Source of the DNA: Cheilinus undulatus
Taxonomy: Eukaryota > Chordata > Actinopteri > Labriformes > Labridae
Direction: 5' to 3'
NCBI RefSeq assembly: GCF_018320785.1
Contig: NC_054877.1
Location: forward strand, 38,028,151 to 38,092,150
Length of the DNA stretch: 64,000 bases
Below, piece after piece: positions 35,546-53,600 of this stretch. Numbering within the stretch: the first letter of the stretch is position 1; the number at the start of each line of letters is the position of its first letter. The notes beneath the pieces are model-generated. The model was not told the DNA's origin. It did no database searches and saw only the letters and a list, made by a program, of their open reading frames with translations. The position numbers and the translations under genes are program-made.

Positions 35546-37066
35546 GTTTTACGGCAAATTACGGCACAGCGTCCTTCTTCTTCTTGATGTTTTTTTTTTT
35601 TTTTTTTGGCCGTTAGCAAAGAAGGTTTGACATTACCGCCACCAACTGGTTTCAAGCGCCGTTTCATAATATGGAGTAATCACTCTTCAACGAGAGAAAA
35701 TATTAACCTAAATGGAACAACATTAAGCAGGGGTGAAAAGTGGCTTATTACATTTTCTCAAATTAATGTTACGTTTAGCTTCTTGTACACGTGTCCATTC
35801 TTGAGGTGTTTTTAAAAAACGTAATTTTACTTTTACTTAAGCATACAGGTGCATCGTCAGGGCTGCCAACTTTCCAGAAAAGTTAGGAGGGAGATTTCAG
35901 AGAGAACTGCATGCGCACAGCTTGCCAAATTCTTTTTGGAGTGTGCCAGTGCATACAGCTGTGTATTTATTCATTTATTAATTTATTTAGCTTATCTATT
36001 AAAAAAAAATCCCCAAATACCAACCTAACACAAAGAGCATGGCACAGGGCAGAGTGGCTCGTTTTGTGCATAATGTATTATTGTGCTGATTGAAGACAGG
36101 AGTCTGAGACTAACTTCGTTTTTGACAGCTATGTGTGTCTTGTTTATTCGCTGCATTTTGTTCCTAGGACTCCTTGGTTGTCCTGGTGAGAATTTACAGG
36201 TAGGTCAGTCACAGGTCAAATAAAGTGGGTCACACCTTGTAGTCCTATGGGATATATAGCAATGGAAACAGAGCTGGCTGTGCTACTTTCTGTCAGCTTG
36301 ATTCCCTCATCAGAATTTCACATTGACCCTTACTCCCCAAAGTGACGCAGCAGAAGTTGTACTTTCACAAAACAGGAGAAAAAAAACTTTCTTAATTGTA
36401 AGTTATTTGAAGCTTTTAATTATAAAATAACCTATTTTTCTGTACACTCCTAAAGATTTATATGTAAAGAAAATGTGTCACAGTATTTGTTATCAATGAA
36501 GCTGTGCTTTGTAATACATAAGATCAATAAGATGTCAAAATGACAAACTGTATCATCATAACTGCTGTTTTCAAAAGACAGACGATGAAAGGCGACAGCA
36601 AACTAAAGAATTTCATGACTGAGCCCATTGAAAAAAAACACAGAAGGCATGATAAAAGGTCAACATGAGGGCAAGAAAACTAATGAAGATCTTATTTTTT
36701 TCAACTCCTGATGCAGCCTCAGTGACACTATAAAACAAGGTGCTTATATCTTTTAGCAGCCCTGTGTCTATGGTTTGTTTTTAATGGCTCTTTTTAGAAA
36801 GATCATTGCTGTATTTGAGTAGTAAACCTCAGTTTACCAACCAAATGAGGCACTATAAAAGAATCAACATCACAGCAGATGATCCAGGAATCTAATCAGA
36901 AATGTTGCTGTTACTTACATACAATTATATACATGATTTTAAAACAGATCACAATACTTTACAATCAAGACCACTGTAGTAACTTGTTTCTCTGACAGAG
37001 CAGATCTTGGCATACATGAAACTTATGTCCATTCATACACGTTTGATAAACTGTAATTAGAGTGAA
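35546..37066. other. Intergenic region between ndufb3 and pecr
   Basis: No gene is visible. A MITE fragment starts near 35728 (CAGGGGTGAAAAGTGGCTTA), similar to the hAT MITE in cxcr4. A minus-strand AATAAA (TTTATT at 36142-36147) could serve pecr with a long 3' UTR. The rest is AT-rich and featureless. Confidence 0.5.
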
Positions 37067-41703
<4,637 letters not shown>

Positions 41704-43155
41704 GTTTGTTTCTTGACCCTCTGAGGAGGACCACACACCGCCCTCTGGTGGACACTCTGCAGTACTGGGAATCTGTGGCGCTACTTTAGCACTGTTAGGT
41801 GTATACATGAATAAACTTTTCAGGTAACATTGCACATTTAGTTACTTTTATGCATTTTCACTTGTATTTCGTAAAGGTAAATGTTTCGTTATACACATTT
41901 AATACTCAATGTGAAAATAGTTGGATTAAAATTTCTAGAAGTGGGTCTTTCCCCTGCCATTACACATGGGAATGGTTTATGATTTATCAGATTATGAATA
42001 CCAAAAATAAACACCAGGATGGTTCATTATGAAGACTGATTTAAAAACGACAACAAAAAAAAAAATTACATGGACTCAAAAACAAGTCTGCCCCATTTCC
42101 ACCATGTTGTTTTTCCTCAGTTTAAACTGATTGCTTGTGCGCTTATTCAAGTTTTTTTTTTTTACACATTTACCTGAGGTCAATAAAAACAAAAGTTAAA
42201 CATACATGACCCTATTCCATCTTTAATTTTTAATGCATTACATTAGCGGCAGGGTTTCCTGTATCTTTCATGCTGTTTGTAGGATAAAATGTAATTAAAT
42301 ATACAAGTCAGATAACATTTATTGCAGTGTGCAAATAAAGCTTTGTTGAGGCAGTTTGACATTATGGGGGGGGGGCTTAATTTGATACCATAATGTAGCT
42401 GAAAATGGAAGGTCTTTTTTGAGTACCTAGAGCAGCTATACCACAGTCTCAAAGTACTTTTTGACATGCTTAGCAATTCAGTTTATCCTACAGAACATAT
42501 AGGTTTGAGAAAAAATGTGTGTTGTCCATAATCAATTTGCTATTGCAGCTGATAATATTGCTCACAATAGTTATTAAATTTGTTAACTTTTAAAGAACAG
42601 CCTTCCTTAGCTACAGCAAAAGCCTCAAGCAGCATTTGCAGGAAGTACCTCCATTAAGATGCAATTAGGAGTTTTTTGAACCAACTTGCACAAACTGAGC
42701 ACCAAATGACTGACAGACATTGCAGGTATTTTAATTAGCCCCGGTGAAGTTGCCATATACTCTTTGCTCCATTATATTATCACTGTAAAAGTTCATCATT
42801 CTGTGGGAAATCTTATGGCGCAATAAAACAAATCAGTGAGGCTTTTAGCTGCAAACTAAAAACACCAGGAGAATCCATTCTCCAAGTCAGATCATTACAT
42901 GCTAACCAAGACCGAAAGCTGCTTTTGATTATGCACATTCCTTTCATAAAGATTTGGTGAAGCATTATTGTGTAGTTTGGAAAGTTTTTTTTTTTTTTCC
43001 ACAAATTCATCACTGCGGTATAAAACAGATGTACAAAGACACAAACAAAGACTTCCGCTCCAGACTGATTTATTTTAGGATGTTGAGGCCATGTCCTGGT
43101 CGGTTAAATTATACAAAATAAAGTCCCAAATCCACCAGTGATCGTTGCACTTGGT
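41704..43155. other. Region between pecr and rpl37a
   Basis: This contains the pecr promoter next to its start and the 3' UTR of rpl37a at the right. A minus-strand AATAAA for rpl37a lies at 43069-43074, 82 bp past its stop. No CpG-rich island, further gene or clear mobile element is seen. Confidence 0.55.
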
Positions 43156-45359
<2,204 letters not shown>

Positions 45360-45782
45360 CGTTTCAGTGGAGACGTACGTCCAAAGAGGGATTGGGTAGG
45401 GCGCATGCGCGCTTTACCCACTCGCTCGCGCTGCATTGTGGGGCTTTGAGTATTCACGGAATGCTGCCGCAGCTATTAAAAAATGAAATTTTTGGAGACG
45501 AAAAAAATAGGAAGTTATTTTTCCAAGAATAATAGTTTCTATTTCCCCTTTAAAACAAGAACAAAAATCCCCGGTTTTGCAAGAATTACACAGGAAGTGG
45601 CTGTAACTAAGGACGCTTCAGTGGATATACGCATGCGTATTCGTGCAGTGGACGACAACAATCCTGGCTACTGCAGTTAAAATGTTTGCCCGCTGGGCCT
45701 GTCATAATGCGGCCCTTTGTGTTTGTGGATATAGTAGTAGTTAAAAATATTCTTTTTTGACAGCGATGTTTGGAGATATGCT
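45360..45782. promoter_or_regulatory. Bidirectional rpl37a/cfap410 promoter
   Basis: Only 423 bp separate the two start codons. The region includes GCGCATGCGC at 45401-45410, a match to the NRF1 palindrome. A second related palindrome, TACGCATGCGTA, lies at 45628-45639. A 5' TOP tract for rpl37a (CCCTCTTT, minus strand, 45383-45390) and an inverted CCAAT (ATTGG at 45391-45395) sit next to the first NRF1 site. No TATA box is obvious. Shared control of the two housekeeping genes is inference. Confidence 0.65.
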
Positions 45783-48700
45783 ATGAAGCTAACGCGGAAA
45801 CTAGTTCTTGCTAAGGCTAAGGCCTCCGACTTAGAAAGCGTGAAGAAACTGAACTGCTGGTAAGTGGTTGAATCAGTTTGTATTTAATGCTTCACATTTC
45901 TGATAACGTCAGGGACATTTCTGATAACGTCTTATTACATTTTACTTCTGCAGGGGATGCAACCTGACTGATGTGAGTAGCCAGACAGTAAAAGGGTACC
46001 AAACTGGCACTGAAACCCATATTTATGGCCAAATAACCAAACAAACATACTCGTTTTCAGGGGAAGTTGTATGTCTGTTTGCATGTATCCATAATAACAA
46101 TGTCTTAAATCTTTCCAGATTTCCATTTTCACTCAAATGCCAAACATTGAGGTGCTGACACTCAGGTTGGTCCACTAAACTCTTCCTACTTTGACACATT
46201 CCAACACAAGCAAAGACAGATTAAATTATCATATACTGTCAGAATTAATAATCAGAACATGACTGCGATGTTCTTATTTCTCTCCCTCTGTAGTGTGAAC
46301 GGCATCTCATCCCTCTCTCCTCTGTCTGGCTGTCTGTCTCTGGTTGAGCTCTACCTGAGGAGGAACATGATCCCCTCTCTCTCTGAGCTTTCTCACCTGC
46401 GTCCTCTGACTCGTCTCAAAGTCCTTTGGTTGGCTGAAAACCCTTGTTGTGGATCCGACCCCAGTCAGTATCGTCTTACCGTGTTGCGCTGTTTGCCTCA
46501 CCTCCAGAAGCTCGACAACCAAGGTGAGAATGCAATGGTTTTGTTTCTGTATTTAGGGTTGTCACTATTCTAGGATTCAAAAATAATGCCTGTAAAAGTT
46601 ACACTATATCAATACCTATTTCAGTACTAATGATCCAAAAGTAGAAGTCCTGGGCAACCAGTATTAGATTATTTCTTGTTTCAGTGATCATAAATTACAA
46701 GAAAACACCTACACAAAGTCTAAATTGCACAAAACATTTACAACATTTCAGTACCCCCAATAATTCATGCAAGGTGTTTGCCTGCAGTTTTAAATTGAAC
46801 TTTTCTTTTCTTACATACCATTCTTACAAAGTAGCTGTAGCTTTTTTAAAAAAGTTTTAATATTTTTGATCACCATTTATCATTATAGTATAAAAGATTG
46901 CTCTGTTATAAATGGGTATCAAAAAAGTTTCAAAGTATAAAAATGCTGACGTGATTTACACCCACAGATGGAAACCTAAATGGCTTATTTAATCTTGAAA
47001 CAAAATTGTGCTCAGCATTGATTGACTGGGGTCATGCAGTTAGAAATGATTATATTGAAGTTTTGCATGTGGTGTTTGCAGTAGTGACAGAAGATGAGAT
47101 TGCACTCGCTCTCATGGATGGTGAAGAGGTCACCACTCCACCAGGCAGCGTTCAAAACCAGCTCTCCTCCAACGGACTTCCAGATGCTGAGACAGAGAAT
47201 AATGACCCACTGAACTACAACATGGAGGAGACCAAGTAAGCTGTTGATTGTATCATAATATTTTGGGTGGCAATATTATAAAGAAATGGCATTTTCTTTA
47301 TCATTCTTCTTATTTCAAATATTAGGGTGATTTTGCCAGTGGAAACATAAATATTTTACATCAGTCGTTATTTATTGTAAGATTCCTTACTTTAGCATAA
47401 CTCGTTATTCCTGTAATAGTACAGAGATTTACACATGGTTGCATTAATTTGAGCTGGAACTACAGAGGCTGTAGTAGTGCTAAGTTTAAGGACTGGTTGA
47501 TATGGACAAAAAATCATATCTCAATATTATTTAGCTGAATAGGAATACAAAGTTTGTTCAAAATCTGATGCTCACGGGTCAAATGCTAAATGTCACACAG
47601 ACTAGGGGTGCCCAAACGATTTAACTAAATTTCTGCCCACATTAGAACATAGTGCTTGTGCTTAGCTGTATTGTATTTCTTAGTATCAAAAGTAGGCAGT
47701 GTTACTGTGTTAATTTTATAAAAAACGCAACAAAAGAAGCATTTTACTAAGAAGAAATCACTGACATATACACTTGTGGACAAAATTGTTGGTACTCAAA
47801 TAATAAAAAATACAAATCACAAAAAATGAATTGATGAAAATCTGATATTGCTTTTGAATTGTGGTTCAACAGAATCTTTGGTGCTTTTAAGGTGTTGACA
47901 AGACATAAAAATACTTTGAAAAAAATCCATGAGTTCAAAAATGATGTCAGAGACTCCTTTACATGATTTACAGCTTTAAAAGATGCTAGATTTGGTTAAC
48001 AGTTCATAGTTTTGTTTTTGTTTTGTTTTTTTCAATTTTAGGGCTTTTATGCCATAATGTTCCTAATGACATGATGACATGCAGGAAAGGAGGCACAGCT
48101 GGGGCGTACACCCCAGCTGTCTGCTTTAAGTTCTTTAGCGTCTGTTCAAAGGGCGTGACCTAGCCATCAGGCTATCTGCACAAAGTACAGGTGAATTTTT
48201 GTGGATCAAAACTGACTGTGAATCCTGACACAAAACTTGTGAATTTTCCAAAGAAAAAGCCAATGAACCTGCTGTCTATCATTATGTCTCAGCTTTGCTG
48301 TGATCTAGTCTGTACTGTCTTGTAAGTCTTTCAGATTCCCAACTAATGATTCACCATCTTGGTGTGTTAAAAGTTTAATTGCATCTGTGTTTTCATTTAA
48401 TATAAGTGATGGTTTTTCTTATTTGGGAAAAAGAGTTGTTGTTGCCACTTTTACATCTCCGACTGTTAATGTTCGATATTTACCTTCTTCTCAGTGCCTT
48501 AGATTTTTGGTTACTGTATACCATGAAGCGTTGAAGTTCATAACAAGTTGGTGCTGCACCATTTGATAATATTGGGCAACTGCGATTTGCGATTGCCACT
48601 ACAATATCATGCATAAAAAGTATTATGAGTCTATTTGCTTGGTTATAAAGAAAACTATATAAAAATAATAATAGTTTTGACGTATAGATTCCTCATACCA

Positions 48701-50027
48701 TGAGAAAATACAACATTGAGGTTTTTTACAGTACTGATTTCAAAATAATTTATTTTAAAAAAAGTTTTTCTATTTTGAAAATAGTTACTTCTACAAAGTG
48801 CAATAGCAGCACTGTTGTGAACTTTAAGGCCTTTCTGTCACTATTTACTAAACCTTTCAAGAACTACTTAATTCAAATAATATCAGCCTATTCTTCAATG
48901 TTACTGCACTGTCTTACATCATGATTGCAATTGCGATTAATTGTGCAGCACTGTAACACATCATACAGCCCTGACTCAGCATTGTACTCTTTGCTGAAGA
49001 AGGTTGGCCTTCAGTTGCCAATTGTAGTCCAAATATTTGACATCCTTATTTACAAGGCAATACTTAACCTGCTTATCACACACTTGTGTAATGTTTTTTA
49101 TTCATAAAAAGTTGGCTGCTGCAGTCTTCACTCTATGAGCCCCACACAAAACTTATCCTTGTTCTCTGTCCCCAAAGTTCTTCTTGACTTGAAACTATGG
49201 TTTAAGGTTCTCCTTTAGCTTGGAGCCTGCTTCAGGAGAATTTGAATCTTGGGAGCCCTTTGTATCTTTTTAAGAAGTAGATTGAAGGTGTTTGAGGAAG
49301 ATGAATCCAGTGTGAATGCTTAATTAGATAATTTTCTGTTCTATAATCCCGGATTGTTTCATCTGCGTTTGTATTTTTTGGAGTTTCATGTCTGCTACTG
49401 TTGAATGTGCATCTGCACTAAACCTGGTGTTCTTATGAATGACATTTCTAATCTAGATGAGGCTTTCAAGGTCTGAATAGAAAATCAATATTTCATTGGA
49501 ATAATCATTAAATATCCTGAATATATTACATCCTGACCAAATTAAAATATATTGTGAAGTTGGATTTTTTTCTGTTCCTTTCCCTGTTAAACTGGTATTA
49601 ACACAGAAAAAGTAAGGCCTGCATTGGCTGATATCTATAAATACAGCTGTTTTCTCTCTATTTGTTTTTAGCAAAATCAGGGAGGAGTTGGGGATGAAGC
49701 CCCTTCCCAGAGACAAGTTCTCTTCTCTTTCTTCTCCATCAACCAGAGAAATCAAACAATCATTCAGAAAGGTACTTTCTTCTCCAACTCACAACATCAG
49801 AATATAGTCTCCAATAACTGGAACGTGTCTAATAAATCTCTTCTTCGTTATTTTACTTTTAGACACACACTCTGGATGCAGTTCTGCTTCTGCTGAGGGA
49901 TTTGGATGAAGAAGAGCTTCGTGTTGTTCACACAGCAACTCAGAACAGACTTCAGACTTACACGCTGGATTCAGAAAGGCTCAACGATTCACTGCAGACA
50001 CAGAAAACACCCAACATCCAACACTGA
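45783..50027 (+). CDS. cfap410: Cilia- and flagella-associated protein 410
   Basis: This is a leucine-rich-repeat protein of the cilium base (human C21orf2), linked to ciliogenesis and DNA repair through NEK1. Seven exons are 45783-45859, 45954-45972, 46119-46165, 46294-46523, 47082-47235, 49672-49771 and 49863-50027, all in phase, giving 263 residues (human 256). The start [19 protein letters not shown] matches the human N-terminus. Leucine-rich repeats follow ([40 protein letters not shown]), then the cap [19 protein letters not shown] variable acidic linker precedes the C-terminal helix ([19 protein letters not shown]) known to oligomerise in this family. Exon 2 is only 19 bases. The 3' UTR carries a CTT microsatellite and AATAAA signals at 50318 and 50325. 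Confidence 0.95.
48549..48953. mobile_element. hAT-like MITE in cfap410 intron 5
   Basis: The left end TGGTGCTGCACCATTTGATA and right end TTAATTGTGCAGCACTG are inverted repeats of a family with CAGTGCTGCAC termini. Flanks TAACAAGT (48541-48548) and TAACACAT (48954-48961) match at 6 of 8 positions, an aged hAT target duplication. Confidence 0.72.
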
Positions 50028-50063
50028 ACACCCAAACCTCCCATCCTTACACCTTAAACCCAT

Positions 50064-50093
50064 CTTCTTCTTCTTCTTCTTCTTCTTCTTCTT
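50064..50093. repeat. (CTT)10 microsatellite in cfap410 3' UTR
   Basis: Ten uninterrupted CTT units lie 37 bp after the cfap410 stop codon, within its transcript. Confidence 0.9.
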
Positions 50094-50317
50094 GGAACTC
50101 TGAAGCAGAATCCTGAAACACCAGCTTCATTGTTAACAGTTACTTTCATACCACTTTAAGCTCTGCATGTGATGTTGATTTACTCAACAACCTCTTTTCT
50201 CACTCACGTGCAGCTGTACTGACTCATGTCCTCTACTTCTTTGCTTTGCAGCAGCATGCCTACCTGCCTTGTAAGAACAAAGATTGTAAGTTTTGCTAAC
50301 TGTAAATCTATTTCTGT

Positions 50318-50323
50318 AATAAA
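50318..50323 (+). terminator. cfap410 polyadenylation signal
   Basis: AATAAA at 50318-50323, with a second at 50325-50330, lies about 290 bp past the stop. Confidence 0.75.
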
Positions 50324-50359
50324 GAATAAATTGCAATACAATAACTCTACAAGTTGATT

Positions 50360-50365
50360 TTTATT
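50360..50365 (-). terminator. orc2 polyadenylation signal (candidate)
   Basis: TTTATT reads as AATAAA on the minus strand, 270 bp past the orc2 stop. An alternative lies at 50464-50469. If the first is used, the orc2 and cfap410 transcripts overlap at their 3' ends. Confidence 0.55.
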
Positions 50366-50634
50366 TACAGAGTTATCAAAAAACACGAAGACCAAAGCAA
50401 AAGTGAATGTCACAGTACTACAGGGAGATTTCTTAAAAGTCTCAATATTACACCAATAATTAATTTATTCAAACTGTTGAGAGCCTGTAAGTTGGCTTAA
50501 GTCATGTGGTATGGATATGTGATATAGGTCATCTTATATTCAGCCTTCCCTGTGCTGGGGATTAACCAAAATATCTATGCTGAAGCTGAGTCTGTCAGTG
50601 ATGTGGAAGTGATCAAGACCAAAGCCGTCTCCTC

Positions 50635-53600
50635 TCAGTCCCCCTCCTCGTTCTCCAAAAAATCCATCAGTGTGCTTGCATCCACAGCCACCAGCAAGTA
50701 CTCCACTCCATCTGCACCCTGGTAAATTATGGGAAACAATGTGAGTAAAAACACATCAAGTTACATTCCTATTTGTCGGTTTTGCACAGCTAAAATCTGG
50801 AAAACAATAAGATAACCAACACAAGTCAGCAAAGACCCAATTATCTGATGGTTCTGAACCTTATCTACAGATTTTCCTGTGATTTCTGAAGGGCTAAGAG
50901 GGATCCTTCCCTCAACTATTCTCTCATAAGATGATTGGAGCCACTCCAAATTGAGATGGTAAATATTAAACGTTCAATATTTATCATCAGAAATGCTGTT
51001 GTGTAGGGGAATGGCAAAAAAGGCATAGACAGGATCTTAATGTGGAACAGAGCAAAAAGAGGCAGACTGACTGAGGGAGGAAGCACAACAAACACAGCTT
51101 AGGCAATGATATTTACATAAAGTATAAAATTAGACCTCACACACCCTTTCTGACACTCTTCTTAAGGAAGCTTAAGGGTCATAAAGGCAAGGACAAACCA
51201 CCTAAAGAACCCAATTTCCCCAAGTACTGTGAACGTATTCTTAACACATAAAAGCCCGTTTGGCTTTCGCATGGAGTTTTTCACAAACTTCAAGTGCGCT
51301 TTCATGTGTTTTGTACTGAGGAGAGCCACTCGGCCATAAGATCAGTGGAGGGCTGCAGTGATGTTTGTCCTTGAGGAACTTTGTCTCATTTCCACACAGG
51401 ATCTTTGGAGCTCAGTCAGAGTGACCACCAGGTTCTTGGTCACCTCTCTCACTAAGGCGTGACCAGCTTTTAGAAGAGTCCTGATTGTCACCCATCTGAG
51501 ACAAACGAGGGGCCTTTAATTCGGGCCTCGTCCATAGCTTTGTTTCATGCCCGAAAGTTGCCTCCTTCTGGAAAGAGGTGTTTAAAATCATGTCTGAAAT
51601 TATTAATGGTCCACTAGAACCAGACCCTTGGCTGATCATCCTCGGTGTGTCCACAACACCCAATAAATTTACATCAACTCAACAAGAATTCCTCTCCTAT
51701 TGCTTGGTAACTGCCAAAAAGCTGCTCCTTATGCTATGGAAAGGAACTTCGGTTCCCTCTACTAAACTGTGGTTACACCAGTTAATTGATACGTTGCACT
51801 TAGAGAGGATCAGGTATGTCCTAAGAGGCAATCCACACAAGTTTGACAAAATATGGCAACCATTTATCTCATGGCTTAAGAAAGAGAACACATCGAAGTC
51901 TATCCCTAATTACTACTGCAAGATAATGGAGTGTGCCTGGGGAGAGGGGGACAGGGAGGGCAGGGTGGGATGATGATGATGATGTTGGGATAGAGGGTCT
52001 TGTGTTTTTTTTTTCTTTTGTTTTTTCTGTCAAACCAAATTTTGTTTTTATGCTGATACCCATGTTTTCATGTTTGCTTGTTTATAACAAAGGAAATGAG
52101 CAATGTATATTTTGTATACTGTATAATTATTTGTACATTTTAAGGCATCTCAATAAAATTTACTTGGATAAAAAAAAAGAAGAGTCCTGGTTGTGCCAAA
52201 CTTCTTCTATTTGAGAATCATGGAGGCCACCGTGCTCTTGGGAACTTTCAGTGCAACAGACATTTTTCTGCAGCCTTCCCCAGATCTCTGCATTGCAATA
52301 ATCCTGCCTCTGAGCTCTGCAGGCAGTTCCTTTGACTTCATGGCTTGGTTTTTACTCTGATATGCATCATCAGCATCAGCAAGAGGTGTGTGCCTTTCTA
52401 AATCAAGTCCAATAAACTAAATTTACCACAGGTGGACTCCTGTCCAGGTGTGGAAACATCTCAGCAAAGATTGAAAGAAACAGGGGGAACATGAGATAAA
52501 CTTCAAGTGTTTTTGCAAAGGGTCTGAATACTTATGTCAATGGGATAATTCAGTTGGGTATTTTTAATAAATTTGCAAATTCTAAAATTCCGTTTTCACT
52601 CGGTCATGATGGGGTTCTGATTATTATTTAAGTAATGTAATTAACAGCCTATTTTATCTCAGTAATCCCAACTCCTCCCTCCTATGCTCATATCTTTAGT
52701 GGGAGAGAGAGAAGAACGGAGAGAAATCAAGATATATAAACAAAGTACGGCTTTGAGAAAAAGGACCTCACCTTACGGGTCCGGATCAGTTTGTGATCTC
52801 TGAACTCAGTCAGCTGAGTCCTCAGCGTGAGGTCTGAGTTCACCAAGAACGCCTCTCGACAACGCTGATAGAAATCTTGGAAGGACAGTCCTGCACACAG
52901 CCAAAGTAAAACATTACAACCACACCAGCATACATTTAAATTTTACATGAAAATCATCATCATTTTAAAAACTGGAGTGTTTAGGCACCTGTGTACGAAG
53001 GATTGTCTTTGTTTTCCAGCTGAAAGTTCACCAGCAGTTTGAAAATTCCTCTGCACAAAGAAATGACACACAACAATCAGCCTCTATGGCATTGTTCACA
53101 TTAAAGCTGTCACATTAATCACACTGAGGTGTGGTTGGTACCTTGCATTGGGCGTCAAGCTGCGCAGCACGTGCGTGAGTGAGGACAGAGCGAGGGCGCC
53201 AGTCTGCTGAACCAAGAGAGAGTTTTCATATGACGTCTCCTCGGCATAATGCTGGAAGGTCACACACTCCCACCATAACCAGTTAAACTGACTCTGCTGA
53301 AACTGGTCCCATACTGCAAGCACAAGGGAAGGAATTGTCTGATTATACTTTTAATTAGATTTAAATCAGTCACCCTTTATTTATACTGGACAAATTATTG
53401 AGAGACAATGCTCAATTACAAAAATGCAAGTTAAATACATAAAAACAATCACAAGACAAAATGGACCATATAATGACCAGGAGATAGATATAGAAAAGGA
53501 CAAATGGAGGGATTATCACATAAAGACAAAAAGAAAGGGTGTAAAAAAAGCTAAAATCTATACATAAAAGCTGCACTGGTATATAGGATGCAGTCTGTTT

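Noticed and set aside
51578-51973. A 131-codon open frame in orc2 intron 14
   Set aside because: It encodes the tail of a LINE ORF2 within a truncated insertion, not a host gene.
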